In this document: one piece after another, positions 21,529 through 32,055 of the stretch
Layout of the letters: each line of letters begins with the position of its first letter
How positions within the stretch are numbered: the stretch's first letter is position 1
DNA from: Endotrypanum monterogeii
Lineage: Eukaryota; Euglenozoa; Kinetoplastea; Trypanosomatida; Trypanosomatidae
Direction of reading: 5' to 3'
Length of the DNA stretch: 64,000 nucleotides
Assembly: GCA_000333855.2 (NCBI GenBank)
Contig: CM007316.1
Coordinates: 297,623-361,622 of the forward strand
The notes under the pieces: model-generated
Database searches by the model: none
What the model saw: the letters and a program-made list of their open reading frames with translations, nothing else
What the model was told of the DNA's origin: nothing
Made by a program: the position numbers and the translations under genes

Positions 21529-22743
21529 ATGTCCACCCATGTTTCTTCGTTGACGACACCGTCGCCGGTTTCCACGTCAATTGCGAGGGTGGCCCAGGGA
21601 AAAGTATGGTTGAATGCTGACGAGCCAGAAGACGAGTATGCACTCTTCAGCGTAAAGCCGTTACCACCTAAAAAGCCCGGTACTGTTCGTATCTGGGTGG
21701 ATGGATGCTTTGACATGCTTCACTTTGGGCACGCGAATGCACTGCGGCAGGCCCGCCGGCTCGGGGATGAGCTTTTCGTTGGGTGTCACAGCGACGAGGA
21801 GGTGATGCGCTTCAAGGGTCCACCGATAATGCAAGACGAGGAGCGCTACGAAGCTCTGCGGGCGTGCAAATGGGTCGACTACGTGGTGGAAAATTATCCC
21901 TACTGCACACGTCTCAAAGACGTCGAGCGATTCGAGATCGACTACGTGGTGCACGGCGACGACGTGTCGGTCGGCCTAGACGGCCGAAATTCTTATCAGG
22001 AGATCATCGATGCTGGCAGGTTTAAGGTAGTGAAGCGTACTGAGGGCATATCCACTACGGACCTAGTGGGCCGCATGCTGCTGTGCACCAAGAATCATAT
22101 GCTGAAGTCAGTGGACGAGGTGCAGCTGGAGAACTGCCTTTTCGAGCAGAGCCCGACCATGCACTACCTGACCACTTCCCGCAAAATTGTTCAGTTCAGC
22201 AACAACTCAAGTCCCCGGCAAGGGGACCGCATCGTTTACGTCGACGGTAGCTTCGACTTGTTTCACATCGGCCACATCCGTGTATTGCAGAAGGCGCGCG
22301 AGCTGGGCGACTACCTCATTGCTGGTGTATATGAGGATCAGGTGGTGAATGAGCAAAAGGGCAAAAACTACCCGATCATGAATCTCAATGAGCGTGTCCT
22401 CGGCGTCTTGTCCTGCCGCTACGTGGACGAGGTGATCATGGGGGTGCCTTTAGAGGTCACCAAGGAGCTGCTCGAGAGTCTTCGCATCAACGTGGTTGTC
22501 GGTGGCAAGTTCTCGGACCAAGTTGTAGAAGGGCGCAAGACCACCGGGCACGAGGTGCCCCAGGCGACCGGGATTTACTCACAAGTAGATTCGGGCACCA
22601 CCCTCTCGACAGATGTTCTTATTGACCGTGTCGTTGAAAACCGTCTTGCCTACATGAAGCGCCAGGCGGCAAAGCGTGTAAAGGACAAGAAAAGTGAGGA
22701 GAGCAAGCCGGAGGAGTACCGCCATGTACAGGAGGTAAACTAG
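21529..22743 (+). CDS. ECT: Ethanolamine-phosphate cytidylyltransferase
   Basis: The protein has 404 residues from the ATG at 21529. It makes CDP-ethanolamine from CTP and phosphoethanolamine, the rate-setting step of the Kennedy route to phosphatidylethanolamine. It has the duplicated cytidylyltransferase layout of Pcyt2-type enzymes. The first domain has the HFGH motif at residues 65-68 and ISTTDLVGRML near 175. The second has HIGH at 246-249, followed by VLQKARELGDYLIAGVYED and INVVVGGKF. Two intact HxGH motifs separate it from choline-phosphate cytidylyltransferase, which has one domain. The frame stays open for 97 codons upstream (from 21238) but has no ATG there; see findings. The stop is followed within 50 bases by a GAAA-rich purine tract. 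Confidence 0.97.
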   Translation: MSTHVSSLTTPSPVSTSIARVAQGKVWLNADEPEDEYALFSVKPLPPKKPGTVRIWVDGCFDMLHFGHANALRQARRLGDELFVGCHSDEEVMRFKGPPIMQDEERYEALRACKWVDYVVENYPYCTRLKDVERFEIDYVVHGDDVSVGLDGRNSYQEIIDAGRFKVVKRTEGISTTDLVGRMLLCTKNHMLKSVDEVQLENCLFEQSPTMHYLTTSRKIVQFSNNSSPRQGDRIVYVDGSFDLFHIGHIRVLQKARELGDYLIAGVYEDQVVNEQKGKNYPIMNLNERVLGVLSCRYVDEVIMGVPLEVTKELLESLRINVVVGGKFSDQVVEGRKTTGHEVPQATGIYSQVDSGTTLSTDVLIDRVVENRLAYMKRQAAKRVKDKKSEESKPEEYRHVQEVN

Positions 22744-22786
22744 TGCTAGAGGTGGGGGTTAGTTCGAAACCGGAAAAGATCTCCAA

Positions 22787-22835
22787 GAAAGAAAGAAAGA
22801 AAGAAAGAAAAAAAAGAAAAAAAAAGCGACGAGGC
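22787..22835. repeat. (GAAA)n purine tract
   Basis: About six GAAA units followed by A-runs, starting 44 bases after the cytidylyltransferase stop. It is a purine-rich sense strand in a region where spacers are mostly pyrimidine-rich. Confidence 0.85.
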
Positions 22836-23316
22836 AAGAAAAACAAAGACAGGGGGAGGAGTGAAGGAACGGTCGTGGTCAAATCGCTTTTCAACTGACA
22901 AAACTCACGCTCAGTTTTCGCCGTGGCTGGTTCGCACCTGGGGACTTCGCGGTAGATCCATTGCCTTGATGTACCGTTCTCGTGTGGAGCAGCTGTACAG
23001 GGAAACGCATGTGCAAGTATTGGCGGTTTCCTGTTGTTATCATCTCGCAACCGCGTGGGCTATCGATGGCATTAATTTTGTACCAAGGGGAGGGGGGGGG
23101 GCGGGGGGCTCCTCCCATTGCTTCGCTGTACACCTTTTTTCCCCACTGCTGGATGCCTTGCCTTCCTGTTCAACTCTATGCACTTGTCGGCGTTTTTACA
23201 GGGTATTGTTGCAAGCGTTGGCCTCGAAGAAGTGGATTATGTCCTACGGAGGCATTCACGCGTCATTTTTTTCTCTTTTCTACAAGTACTGTATGACGAT
23301 ACTCCCCCCCCCAATA

Positions 23317-23341
23317 ACACACACACACACACACACACACA
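23317..23341. repeat. (CA)n microsatellite
   Basis: About twelve CA units after a C-run, in the spacer downstream of the cytidylyltransferase gene. Confidence 0.9.
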
Positions 23342-23866
23342 CGCACGTGACGCGAGAGGTGGCGAGGGGCAAAGCTACCCACACCTCAACCTGCAAAGGG
23401 TGTTGTAATTCTTATTGGTGCCATGTCACAACTTGACGTTTCCGTATGGCGCTGAGGTGCTGTCAACTGTCGCACCTGTTGCAAAAGAGAAAAGAATCGA
23501 TCATGCTCCCGGTGAGGCCTTTCTTCGCACTCCGTAGAGAGGACGCCTTATGATCGTCCCTAGCTTCTTTTCTCCTCTAGCTTTTATCCTTCTCCAGTAG
23601 ACTTCTGAGCATCAGTGAAATACAGTGAGTGCCATGGTCTTCTGTCTCTGACTCTTAATCCTTTCTCCAACTAGGCTGCTCTTGATTTTCAATGCCTGCC
23701 TCCCTACTTTCTTCTGTCATCTCTCCTGTGCCTGGGGTAAAATTTATCGGCTCTTGGACACTTCTTGCCTTCCTTTTTTTTTTGTGCTGTCCTCTCCCCT
23801 CGGCGGCTTTGTCGATCCTACAGGGGGAAGACTTCCCGTGAGTAAGAAAGGGTGTACGTGTATGCC

Positions 23867-23912
23867 ATATATATATATATATATATATAGATATATATAT
23901 ATATATATATAT
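23867..23912. repeat. Interrupted (TA)n microsatellite
   Basis: About 46 bases of alternating TA with a single G interruption near 23890. Confidence 0.9.
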
Positions 23913-25925
23913 CTTTATTTATTTATAGATTTGTGTCTTGTAGAGAGCCACTGACCACTATCCTTGAAAAAGATACAGCCTCCTTCGGCGAGACACATCC
24001 GCTTCATCTTCGTTTTTTCTTTTTTCTTTCACTAGTCCCTTTAGGAACGTAGTCATACTGCCCCAGTATTCGAGTAACCCGCTGATGTATGATTTCCACC
24101 AGGTGACGGCTGTTCCTCTGATCATGGATGTGCGCTGGGTCTGCTTCAGAGGCTTCGGCATGTATGATCTTCTAGCAGGAGGTGATGAGTGCCAGGGAAG
24201 CACTCGTATCACAGCTGATGCATCGTCGACGTGGATCTGATGAAATGCAAACATCGGCACAAAGGACTTCATGAAGCACTGACGAGTCTCCACAGGATGC
24301 AACTCTACGCGATGAAGACTGCCCACAGGGCAAAGGGGTAATGCGAGTGGGCTGGGCTCCTCGACGTATTTTAGGAGCAACATCAGGGTATGTGCGTACC
24401 GAATAGCCACAGCATAAGCTCCCTCCTGCTAAGAGGGACCGTGGAGGGGATGCTAAAGCATCGATAAGCCAACTGACCTTTCTAGTCAGCAGAGAGGTGA
24501 AGACTAGTCTCGCGACTTGATATCACCTCCTGGCTTTTCTCTTTTTTCCTCCGGTGGTGCTGCTGAGACTTTGCGCCGCACGGCACAGTATACCTAGATG
24601 TGCTTTCTTCAGCATCTTCACAACTAGCACCCCGCGATAAGGGTGGCTTCGGAATATACTTACCTCTGCAGCCTCTTCGGGGAGAGTATCGGGCGGCACC
24701 TGGGCTTCCGTAGTACAGTCGAGGACCAGGTGTTCGCTGGGTACCTCCTCCTTGCGAGGTAGCTAATGTGTACTGCAATTGTACTAGAAGGTTGTGTTAA
24801 TCGTGGGAAACCTCTGTAGACCTTGCATTCGCTTAATTTTCATTATTTCTTCACACCGCTGTTGTGATAACATATTCGAGGCACACGCATTACGATCCCT
24901 CGAAGTCCCCCGGTATTCTCAACCTCCCATCATCAAGTGGGGGATGCACCGGTTGCTTTTGGAACGCCTTTTCTCAAAAAATGTTCTCGGATGCTCTCCG
25001 TCAGTACACAGTATTGTATTCCTTTTTTTTTTTTTTGGATGGGGGGGTGTACCTCTCGAAAAGGCTTCCGCGTTGTACCTCAGACCTTTTCCCTCCCTTT
25101 CTCTTTCGCAGACTTTCAGTCACCTCGGTGAGGGTGTCTGCCACTGTTGGGAAATGCGTCTACTCACCTTGGGCAAATCGCTGGCACTGGGTGAACAACA
25201 CATCAACCTCTATGCTGCGCAACGTCAGGCGTTCTCAAGGCACCATTAGTGTCTCAGGATAAAGCCTGATGCCTTGACTTCGCGGTAATGAAGATTTGTT
25301 TCTCCTCGGGAGGAGGGCTTGTACCACTGCTCTCATTCACAGACGCATCTCGAACTTGGGCTCTTAAGAGCTGGAGAGATGCTTCTGCTCCAGTACGCCG
25401 ATATATACATGTATATTCATAATTTTAAATGTTTTTTTTTTGGAGTGGGACCACTTGTGTGCTCCATTTCTGGAGTTGCGTCAAACTAGGTTATCTTTAT
25501 TTCCCCCTTTTTACTTGCACCTTCACACCTACGTTCTTTTTGTTGTTGTTTAGAGGTGAGGCGTAGTCAGAACTGTGGTAGGTTTTGGATCGCATCAGCG
25601 GAGTGTACATTCTCTTTGCGGGTGATTCATTTTTTTTTGTCTTGGGCATCGTATCGTATTGTTTTTTATTTAAATGTCGGTATGAATCGTCGTGCCTCCA
25701 CCTTGGTTTCTAGTTTTGTTTTCAATCCTTTTTTTTTTTCACAACGCAGAATGTAGCAGACATTCCGTCTCCTCTTTACGTACCTTTTTAAAAAGGGTTG
25801 CGCTGTCCTCTTTATCCCTTCATCATTGGTAATTGTTTTGTGGGCATATCTTTAGAACTCAAAAACATACCCGCTCCCCTTTTTTGTTTGATGGCTTTGG
25901 GGTTTAGTTTTTGCCTGTTCTCAGG

Positions 25926-26105
25926 CGGGATGCGCTGCTGTTTTCTTCTCTGTTGTGACAGTGCGCGCGCGTGGGGGATGGTGTGTGTGTGGGCGAGGGA
26001 CCCGCTACGTGCATGGATCGATTCTGCGGTAGAGGATTGGTCGTTGGGACCGTACACCGGGTTCGGATTGCGAGGGTGCGGTGTGTGTGTGTGTGTGCAC
26101 CGCAT
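25926..26105. repeat. SIDER-like repeat fragment, second copy at 38.77-38.95 kb
   Basis: About 180 bases match 38768-38950 with roughly 90 percent identity by eye, including the shared blocks GGGCGAGGGACCCGCTACG and ATCGATTCTGCGGTAGAGGA. This copy lacks the longer GC-rich body found at 38.1 kb, so it looks truncated at its 5' side. Leishmania genomes carry hundreds of short degenerate retroposons (SIDER) in 3' UTRs. The assignment rests on memory of their general look and was not checked by search. Confidence 0.55.
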
Positions 26106-26908
26106 GAAGTGTCCGCCTCGAGGTCGAGAACCAATCGAACAAGTTCAGAGGTGCACCTGGTGCTTTGTGTCCCTTCGTCGGCGGGACTCTATTCCGTCTA
26201 TTTCTGCGTCGTAAGTGGAGCTGTTCGTATATATTTTTCCATTTCACTTTGGTGCTGCACACTCACTTCAAGTGTAAAAAAAAAAAGAGCAACTTTGTTT
26301 AGTTTTCATCGAATTAATGCACACATACCTACTCTCACACACTATCTCGCTGTTGGTCGGCTTCTCATCTCACCTATCTCATTTGAAGTTCAGCAGATCC
26401 TGGGATCAGTTAGGCTATGCACATATGAAGCAAAGCAACATCCCAAACGGAGGGAAGCGGTAGCCACAGGCAAAGCTGTCATGAACTCGGCTCACTTGCT
26501 CTCCCCCTCCCCAGAGGGGCACCTTTGTGAAGCTGAGCAGATGGACTGAAAACAGCGTCCAGTTGATCTTTTCCGAGGAGCTTCGAAGTAGCGCTGCGGT
26601 GCTCTTTAGAATGTTCTTCCCTCGTTTGTGTATCCCTCGCTGCCTTTTAGACGGGGAAGGTGTCCCTAATACCGCAGAATGTTTTTTTTTTCCTGCTAAG
26701 TTGACCCTTTCTCCCATCTCTGCGATGCGTATACTCGATTTCTTCGACGCCTGTTGTGGTGTTCCCTTTTTTTATTTCCATATTACTATTGAATCATTTT
26801 TGTTGTAGTTGGGTCGTTATCGTGCTATAAGTGCACCTGCTCCCCAGAGCGTATACCCACACCCCCTTCCTACAAGGTACATTTCTGTTTTTGTTTTGCT
26901 TACTGGAG

Positions 26909-27766
26909 ATGACTGCATTCGATGGGGTCGCACTGCCCTTTGATACCGCCTTGTTTGATGGGGCGATTTCGGTATTCGAGGAAATGCAATGGATGGCCTT
27001 CGCGCGTCAGTTAGTGATGCAAGAAATTCAAAATTCTTCTTCGACTGGGCACGAGTGGGCCGCCGCAGTCGCCCGGTCAGAGGAGGAGCAGCGTAGTCAC
27101 GCCCAGAATTTCCGCAACTTCCAGAGCGACCTGGTGAGACAGTTTCCAGACGGCATAGACAAGGAAAGACCGTCACCGATTTCAGGTGCCGTGCAACATA
27201 GTTGGTGTCGTTCTTCTTGTGGTCTGCTGGACCGTGTTGAGGTCTCAAGCCCCCCTGTAGCGCTGCGGCGTGCGACAGTGCACGGCGGTTCTGCGGGTGA
27301 TGTTCCGCGTCTTCTCCGACAAAACGGGCAGGGGGAGAAGGCGGAGGAGGAGGAGCCTCTCTTCTTGTCGTCATCTCCCAGTGTTACCTCGTCCATGGCG
27401 CCCGGTATGGCGTCACAGGCTCATCTGGACGGTGTCTTCTTCGAAGCACTTCTGAGCCAAGAGCTGAGCATTACTTTGTGGAGAAACAGCGGCGTTCCAG
27501 AGGAGACGCTGCAGTCTGCCCTGAGCGAGATGCAACTCCTAGGACATGCCGCGTGCGAGGAGGATACCAAACTCCGATACATCAACAGCATTCGCTTTTC
27601 TGAGCAGCGGAGGTACAAGCGCCGCCGTACGGAGCTGCAGTCGCAGCTTCGCAAAGTGCAGGATAAAGTTTTTGCCTTGGAGAAGTTGGTGGGTGCCGAC
27701 CGTGCCGAGTTGAAAACGCGTGAGGTTGGCAGTGGTGCCCGACTGCGTGCTTCCCTGCTCGACTAG
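26909..27766 (+). CDS. Conserved-type hypothetical protein, 285 residues
   Basis: The start is the ATG at 26909; an in-frame GTG at 26831 was rejected. No known domain was recognised. The first 75 residues are acidic/hydrophobic and probably helical (FDGAISVFEEMQWMAFARQL). The middle (80-165) is low complexity, with a short acidic run and a Ser-rich stretch (LFLSSSPSVTSS). Residues about 170-275 are helical, with a basic patch RRYKRRR followed by a likely coiled coil (QSQLRKVQDKVFALEKLV). Codon use resembles the neighbouring genes, and the frame sits where a gene is expected between two long spacers. No signal peptide or membrane segment is seen. A scaffold or complex subunit is possible, but no function can be assigned. 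Confidence 0.75.
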   Translation: MTAFDGVALPFDTALFDGAISVFEEMQWMAFARQLVMQEIQNSSSTGHEWAAAVARSEEEQRSHAQNFRNFQSDLVRQFPDGIDKERPSPISGAVQHSWCRSSCGLLDRVEVSSPPVALRRATVHGGSAGDVPRLLRQNGQGEKAEEEEPLFLSSSPSVTSSMAPGMASQAHLDGVFFEALLSQELSITLWRNSGVPEETLQSALSEMQLLGHAACEEDTKLRYINSIRFSEQRRYKRRRTELQSQLRKVQDKVFALEKLVGADRAELKTREVGSGARLRASLLD

Positions 27767-28520
27767 GGGGTGGTGATTCTTTCCGCTTGCCTGTTCTCGG
27801 TGGCTGAGGGGAGTTGCTGATGCTTTTGCCGCGCAGCTCAGTTACGTGAAGTCGGGGTACAGTTTTATCGTTCTGCCTACCTTCTTTCTCGCTGAGTTTG
27901 TTCTTGTCGGTCCACGGGCGTCATAGCAAAGATAGCTCTCGGTGTCTATGTGTGTGTGTGTGTGTTTGCCATTAATCTAGAAAACAAAAACGAAGGCGCT
28001 CATTGGACAAGGAGGACTGCATGGGCTTCACCCTTCACGAATTCGTGTAGCCTTGATGCCCTCTACCCCTGCACACGCACGCACGCGCGCTCGCTCGCGT
28101 GTGTGCCGATCGCTTTTTCTGTAGCTCTCCTCTTGTATTGCTGTTGTTGAGGTCCAGGGGAACATTTTCGTATAGAGGTGTCTGTGTGTGTGTGCTGATG
28201 TGTTTTATTAATCAGGTGACTCTGCTGTCTACTCGCTCTATTTCTATTTTCCTTGTTTGTCTGTGTGATGGGTTACCTCCTTCCTACTCCCCCCATCTCC
28301 ATTTCTATCTCCATCTTAAGTTTTTTTTTTTTTTTGGGGGGGGGCGGCACGCCACCTTGCCTTCTATTTCTCCAAAAATTTGTGGGTCAACACGGTCAAG
28401 AAAGAAGGTATCCTCCTCTATTTTGTAACGCATTCCAAGAAAGGTGCTGTCTCTGCTGACGACACAAACCTTCTACGCATTTTATCTTTTGCTGGTGCCT
28501 ACTGCGGTCAGTAAAAAAAC
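27767..28520. other. Spacer upstream of the methylesterase gene
   Basis: No gene is supported. It contains short TG repeats near 27950-27964 and 28180-28195 and a T15G8 run near 28321-28344, then mixed sequence. A CAG at 28509-28511, 10 nt before the next ATG, could be a trans-splice acceptor. Confidence 0.55.
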
Positions 28521-29651
28521 ATGTCCAACGTAACGACCAGTCCGCCTTTGCCGCCAGCTGTGGAGCACGTGTTCATCAACTCACGTGGGGAGCAGTTTCA
28601 CTGCACGACCTTTGCGCCGTCTTCGTGCACACTCTCCACCCTTACCCAGGAGAGGGCAATACCTGTGCTTGTCTGCGTGCATGGCGCAGGTATGAGCGGT
28701 GACTGTTTTCTGCAGATGGCATGGGAGCTTCAGAGGCATACTGATAAACCCGACGACGCGAAGGCACACGCCACAGCGCTGTTTCCGTCTGGGGCCGGTA
28801 TGCCACCAATGCCACACTCCGCATACCAGGCGATGATGACCAACTCGGAGGCCCAAGGCGACGACATAGAAATGCACGTCATGACGTACGATCAGCGCTG
28901 CCATGGTCGGTCGACATTTGACGGCGGCGAAGATAAATTGACGATCGATGTTTTGATAGGCGATTTTTTGGATGTTCTTCACTTCGCCAAAACACAGCTG
29001 TTTCCCGAGAGCAATATTTACGTGCTGGGTCACTCACTGGGCGGCGCCGTCGTAGCGCGCGGACTGAGCGGTAACACGTCTGCCCTCGAGAATGTGTGTG
29101 GCGTCCTTCTCGTGGATGTTGTTGAAGAGAGAGCGCAACTTTCGCTCAGGAACATGGCGGCCTTTCTGAAAAACCGTCCTAACACGTTCCCCGAGGTCAA
29201 AGACGCAGAGGTTTGGTTTCTTCGAATGGGTGGTATGCAGAATCCCAGAGGCGCTGAGGTCTCCGTGCCGCCTCTTTTAGAGCAAAGCCACGACACGGGT
29301 CTGTGGCACTGGCGGACTGACATACGCAAAATGGAGGGCGTCTGGAGTAACTGGTTCACCGGCGTAGATGAGGCCTTCATTTCGCTGCCGTGCGCGAAGA
29401 TGCTTTGTGCCGCAAACGCGGAGCGGCTGGACAAGGCGCTCACGGTGGCGCAGATGCAGGGAAAGTTTCAGTTAGAGGTGATAGGCAACGGGTGCGGGCA
29501 CTACGTAATGGACGATGCAACGGCGACCATCGCCGCCAAAGTACGGCGGTTCGTGAAGCGCAATGAGGTGTTAACGCAGAAGCTGCGACTCATGAACCAG
29601 AGGCTATCTGGTCAGTTGAACAACACGACTGTCCCGTCAAACCGGCTGTAG
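28521..29651 (+). CDS. PME1: Protein phosphatase methylesterase 1 (alpha/beta hydrolase)
   Basis: The protein has 376 residues from the ATG at 28521. PME-1 removes the methyl ester from the C-terminal leucine of the PP2A catalytic subunit and so affects holoenzyme assembly. The fold is alpha/beta hydrolase: an HGAG oxyanion segment near 54-57, the nucleophile elbow GHSLGG with Ser172, Asp199 in LLVDVVE, and His327 in GCGHYVMDD. PME-1-specific stretches set it apart from generic hydrolases: RPNTFPEVKDAE, LWHWRTDIRKMEGVWSNWFTG, and LDKALTVAQMQGKFQLEV. An insertion of about 40 residues (about 75-115, low complexity) separates HGAG from the strand MTYDQRCHGRS, compared with the animal enzyme as I recall it. 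The catalytic triad is complete, so it is probably active. Confidence 0.93.
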   Translation: MSNVTTSPPLPPAVEHVFINSRGEQFHCTTFAPSSCTLSTLTQERAIPVLVCVHGAGMSGDCFLQMAWELQRHTDKPDDAKAHATALFPSGAGMPPMPHSAYQAMMTNSEAQGDDIEMHVMTYDQRCHGRSTFDGGEDKLTIDVLIGDFLDVLHFAKTQLFPESNIYVLGHSLGGAVVARGLSGNTSALENVCGVLLVDVVEERAQLSLRNMAAFLKNRPNTFPEVKDAEVWFLRMGGMQNPRGAEVSVPPLLEQSHDTGLWHWRTDIRKMEGVWSNWFTGVDEAFISLPCAKMLCAANAERLDKALTVAQMQGKFQLEVIGNGCGHYVMDDATATIAAKVRRFVKRNEVLTQKLRLMNQRLSGQLNNTTVPSNRL

Positions 29652-32055
29652 GTCTTTGGTCCACGGTTGGGGGAATATGGGCACAGGCGCCTCTTTTCCC
29701 CCTCCCCCTCCACCTCAAAAAAAAAAAGTCAAAGAAACACGCAAACACTCCCTAAAAGCGCCTTCGTGCAAGCTGATTCTTTCAGCAGGGTGGATCAAAG
29801 GCTTCACGAACGCACTGTATCCGGGTGCATTGGGACTTGGAATGGTGTTTGTTGTTCGTTTTTCGAGCGCTTCTCACTTGCGACACACGCTGTTACATGT
29901 TCAAGCTTGAGCGCAACACTGTAGCTTTCCTTGGGCAGAAAAAAGGTTGCGATTCGCAGGAATCTTTTTTGTATGTCTCGTGCGGGGGGGTGGGGTGGGG
30001 GGCGAGGTCCTCAGTCCCATGAATCTTGCCTATGCCCTCCGACTACCTGAAACAGATCCAAGGAATCCAAAAAACAAAAGGAGATTTTGTCAAATAGGTC
30101 CATGCATACTGTCTTGTGCTCTTGCCGAGCCTTATTCACCCATTGGACCGCCACACACGCCCCCCCCCCCCAAAAAAAAAAGAAGGATATCATGCATAAA
30201 AATCCTTAGGACTTGGGTACTCGAAAGCTGGAGACATGCTACTCCAGCTTCCATCTCATTTTTAGGGTCGCTGGAATGCCTGGGAGTAGGGAAGCGGTCA
30301 TCGCGCTCGCGTGGCCCTCGTCCCTTGAACGATCTCTTCGGCTGCTTTCCCCAAATGTGAAACCTGAACAGCGCACAATGCTTACCGCTTTCAGTATTTT
30401 CTCTGGTACAGAACATAATCATCAATTTTCTCAGTCATTCAACTTTGCCCTCCTCCCGCTGTAGATGAACCTCAGAATAATAAAAAAAGCATCAACACCG
30501 TTGGCATATACGACTGTTGTAATCACCACATATCCACCCACTTGGCGTTTCTTTTCCCTCACCAACCCCACCTCTCATCCCTGAAGAGCGGGGCTCGCGT
30601 GCATTTGGAAGGGTGCAAGCTTTTAATTTCACGTCTCTCTTTCCCAGTGCGAGTGTGTACCCACTACGACGACGTCAACGATTGCCACAGCACGCAGACG
30701 CAACATCATCGCTGGTTTTTCTTCTTCCTTACTAGACTTTACAGTACCGTGCAACTCTCCTGGGGGAGGGTGGGTAGTGTCATACCGATCGACTGTATCG
30801 TGTTCGCATGGCGTACACGCACACAGCAACAAGAAGGCTTATCTCTGCTTATTTTTTTCCTTCTCCGATTGTCTGTTTGTTTGCTTGATTGATTCTCTTT
30901 ACGCACCCACGGTGCGTTCTTCTTTATCATTTACGTTTTCCTCCTGCGCATGTGCTTTTAATCACTTGGAACACTTTCAGACCGCCAATTAACAACAACA
31001 ACAACAACACAACAAAAAAGAAATCGAAACAGGCTGTGTGTGTGGGTGCCAACCTGCTGCACGTGATAGAGTTTTCCTATCATCCAGAGAACCCCCATTT
31101 TCTGCGTTCTTTGCCCCCCCCCCCTCCCCTCTTTTACCCCCTCCATAACACTTACCTGCATTTATTTCTCTACCCTTTCCAGTCAAACACAGCGATCTAC
31201 CCACCTCATTTTGTGGCTTGTGCTCGAAACATTTCACCCACCCCTGAGAGGGGTTCCGTCAAGAGACCAAAGACCTATCGCTGTGTCTACGAGGTGAGTG
31301 GGGTTTCGTTTCGGGTCCTCTTTTGCTCCTTGTTTCTTTTATAAAAAAAAAATAACCTTTGTTTCCTACGCAATCGTATCCCTACTGTGCACCCTGTCTT
31401 TCGCTTGGACTGCTTTGTGTAGAGGTAATAGTTGTCGTTTTCTCATGTCGTCACGAGTGTTTCTTGGTTTTCTTTGCTAGGGGTTTTTCATCAGGAGAGG
31501 AGGTGGAACTCACCAAGGGTGAGGGGGGAGGATAAGCGTGGGCCGCGTTGTGGTCAAATACCTTACTTGACATTGCTCTTCTGCCTCGTTATTGTTCCGA
31601 TACGTTTTTTTTTTTTTGTGTGTGTGTGTTCTCTTTTTTTATTATTGCGTGCTAGTGATCTTGTTTTCTTTGACGCGTGTGTGTGTGTGTGTGACGGCTT
31701 CCTTGACCTTTTTTTTGCCCTCGCCAAAGAGTTTTATCGATCTTCGTGCTCATATACCTGCTGTCGTTGACCATTCATTACGTTCTCTGCACCCTCCTTG
31801 GCTGAAGGTTTGCTTCCTCAGAGTGTAGGGAGACATTTTGAGGTGTTCGCTCGTTGGTTAGTTCCTCGGTTGTGGTTGTGGTCTGTCTTCGTGCATGGAA
31901 GCACCGGCTGTCGTTTCGCGTCTCAACGAAGGAGGGTTTGCATTTCCACATACAGGTGTATCCCTTCTCTTCTCCCCCCCCCCCCCCCCACCCGGACAAA
32001 GGAGCGACTCGCTTTGTGGCTTTTGCGTAACGTATCGTGAGTAGAATCTGCGGTC
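29652..32055. other. Spacer between the methylesterase and V-ATPase subunit a genes
   Basis: No gene is supported. It contains C10A11 (30166-30181), an (AAC)n stretch near 30992-31012, several T-tracts and a C-rich tract just upstream of the V-ATPase gene. A 33-bp segment at 30211-30243 resembles 25354-25386. Confidence 0.6.
31954..32004 (+). promoter_or_regulatory. Predicted pyrimidine tract and trans-splice acceptor for V-ATPase subunit a
   Basis: A T/C tract with a run of about 16 C is followed by the AG at 32003-32004, about 51 nt before the ATG at 32056. Pattern-based prediction. Confidence 0.4.

Larger units (their letters stand above)
22744..26908. other. Long spacer (4.2 kb) downstream of the cytidylyltransferase gene
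   Basis: No gene is supported on either strand. It holds a GAAA repeat, a (CA)n, an interrupted (TA)n tract and a short SIDER-like segment near 26.0 kb. Positions about 23950-25400 are less pyrimidine-biased and have a 150-codon minus-strand frame without a convincing domain. This part may be decayed mobile-element sequence. Confidence 0.55.

Noticed and set aside
23958..24410. 150-codon minus-strand frame with FHQIHVDD, vaguely reverse-transcriptase-like
   Set aside because: Only one short motif resembles RT. The catalytic YxDD block and neighbouring motifs are missing, so a transposon gene cannot be supported.
26831..26908. GTG start extending the 285-residue protein by 26 residues
   Set aside because: Non-ATG codon; the extension is spacer-like and the first ATG is at 26909.
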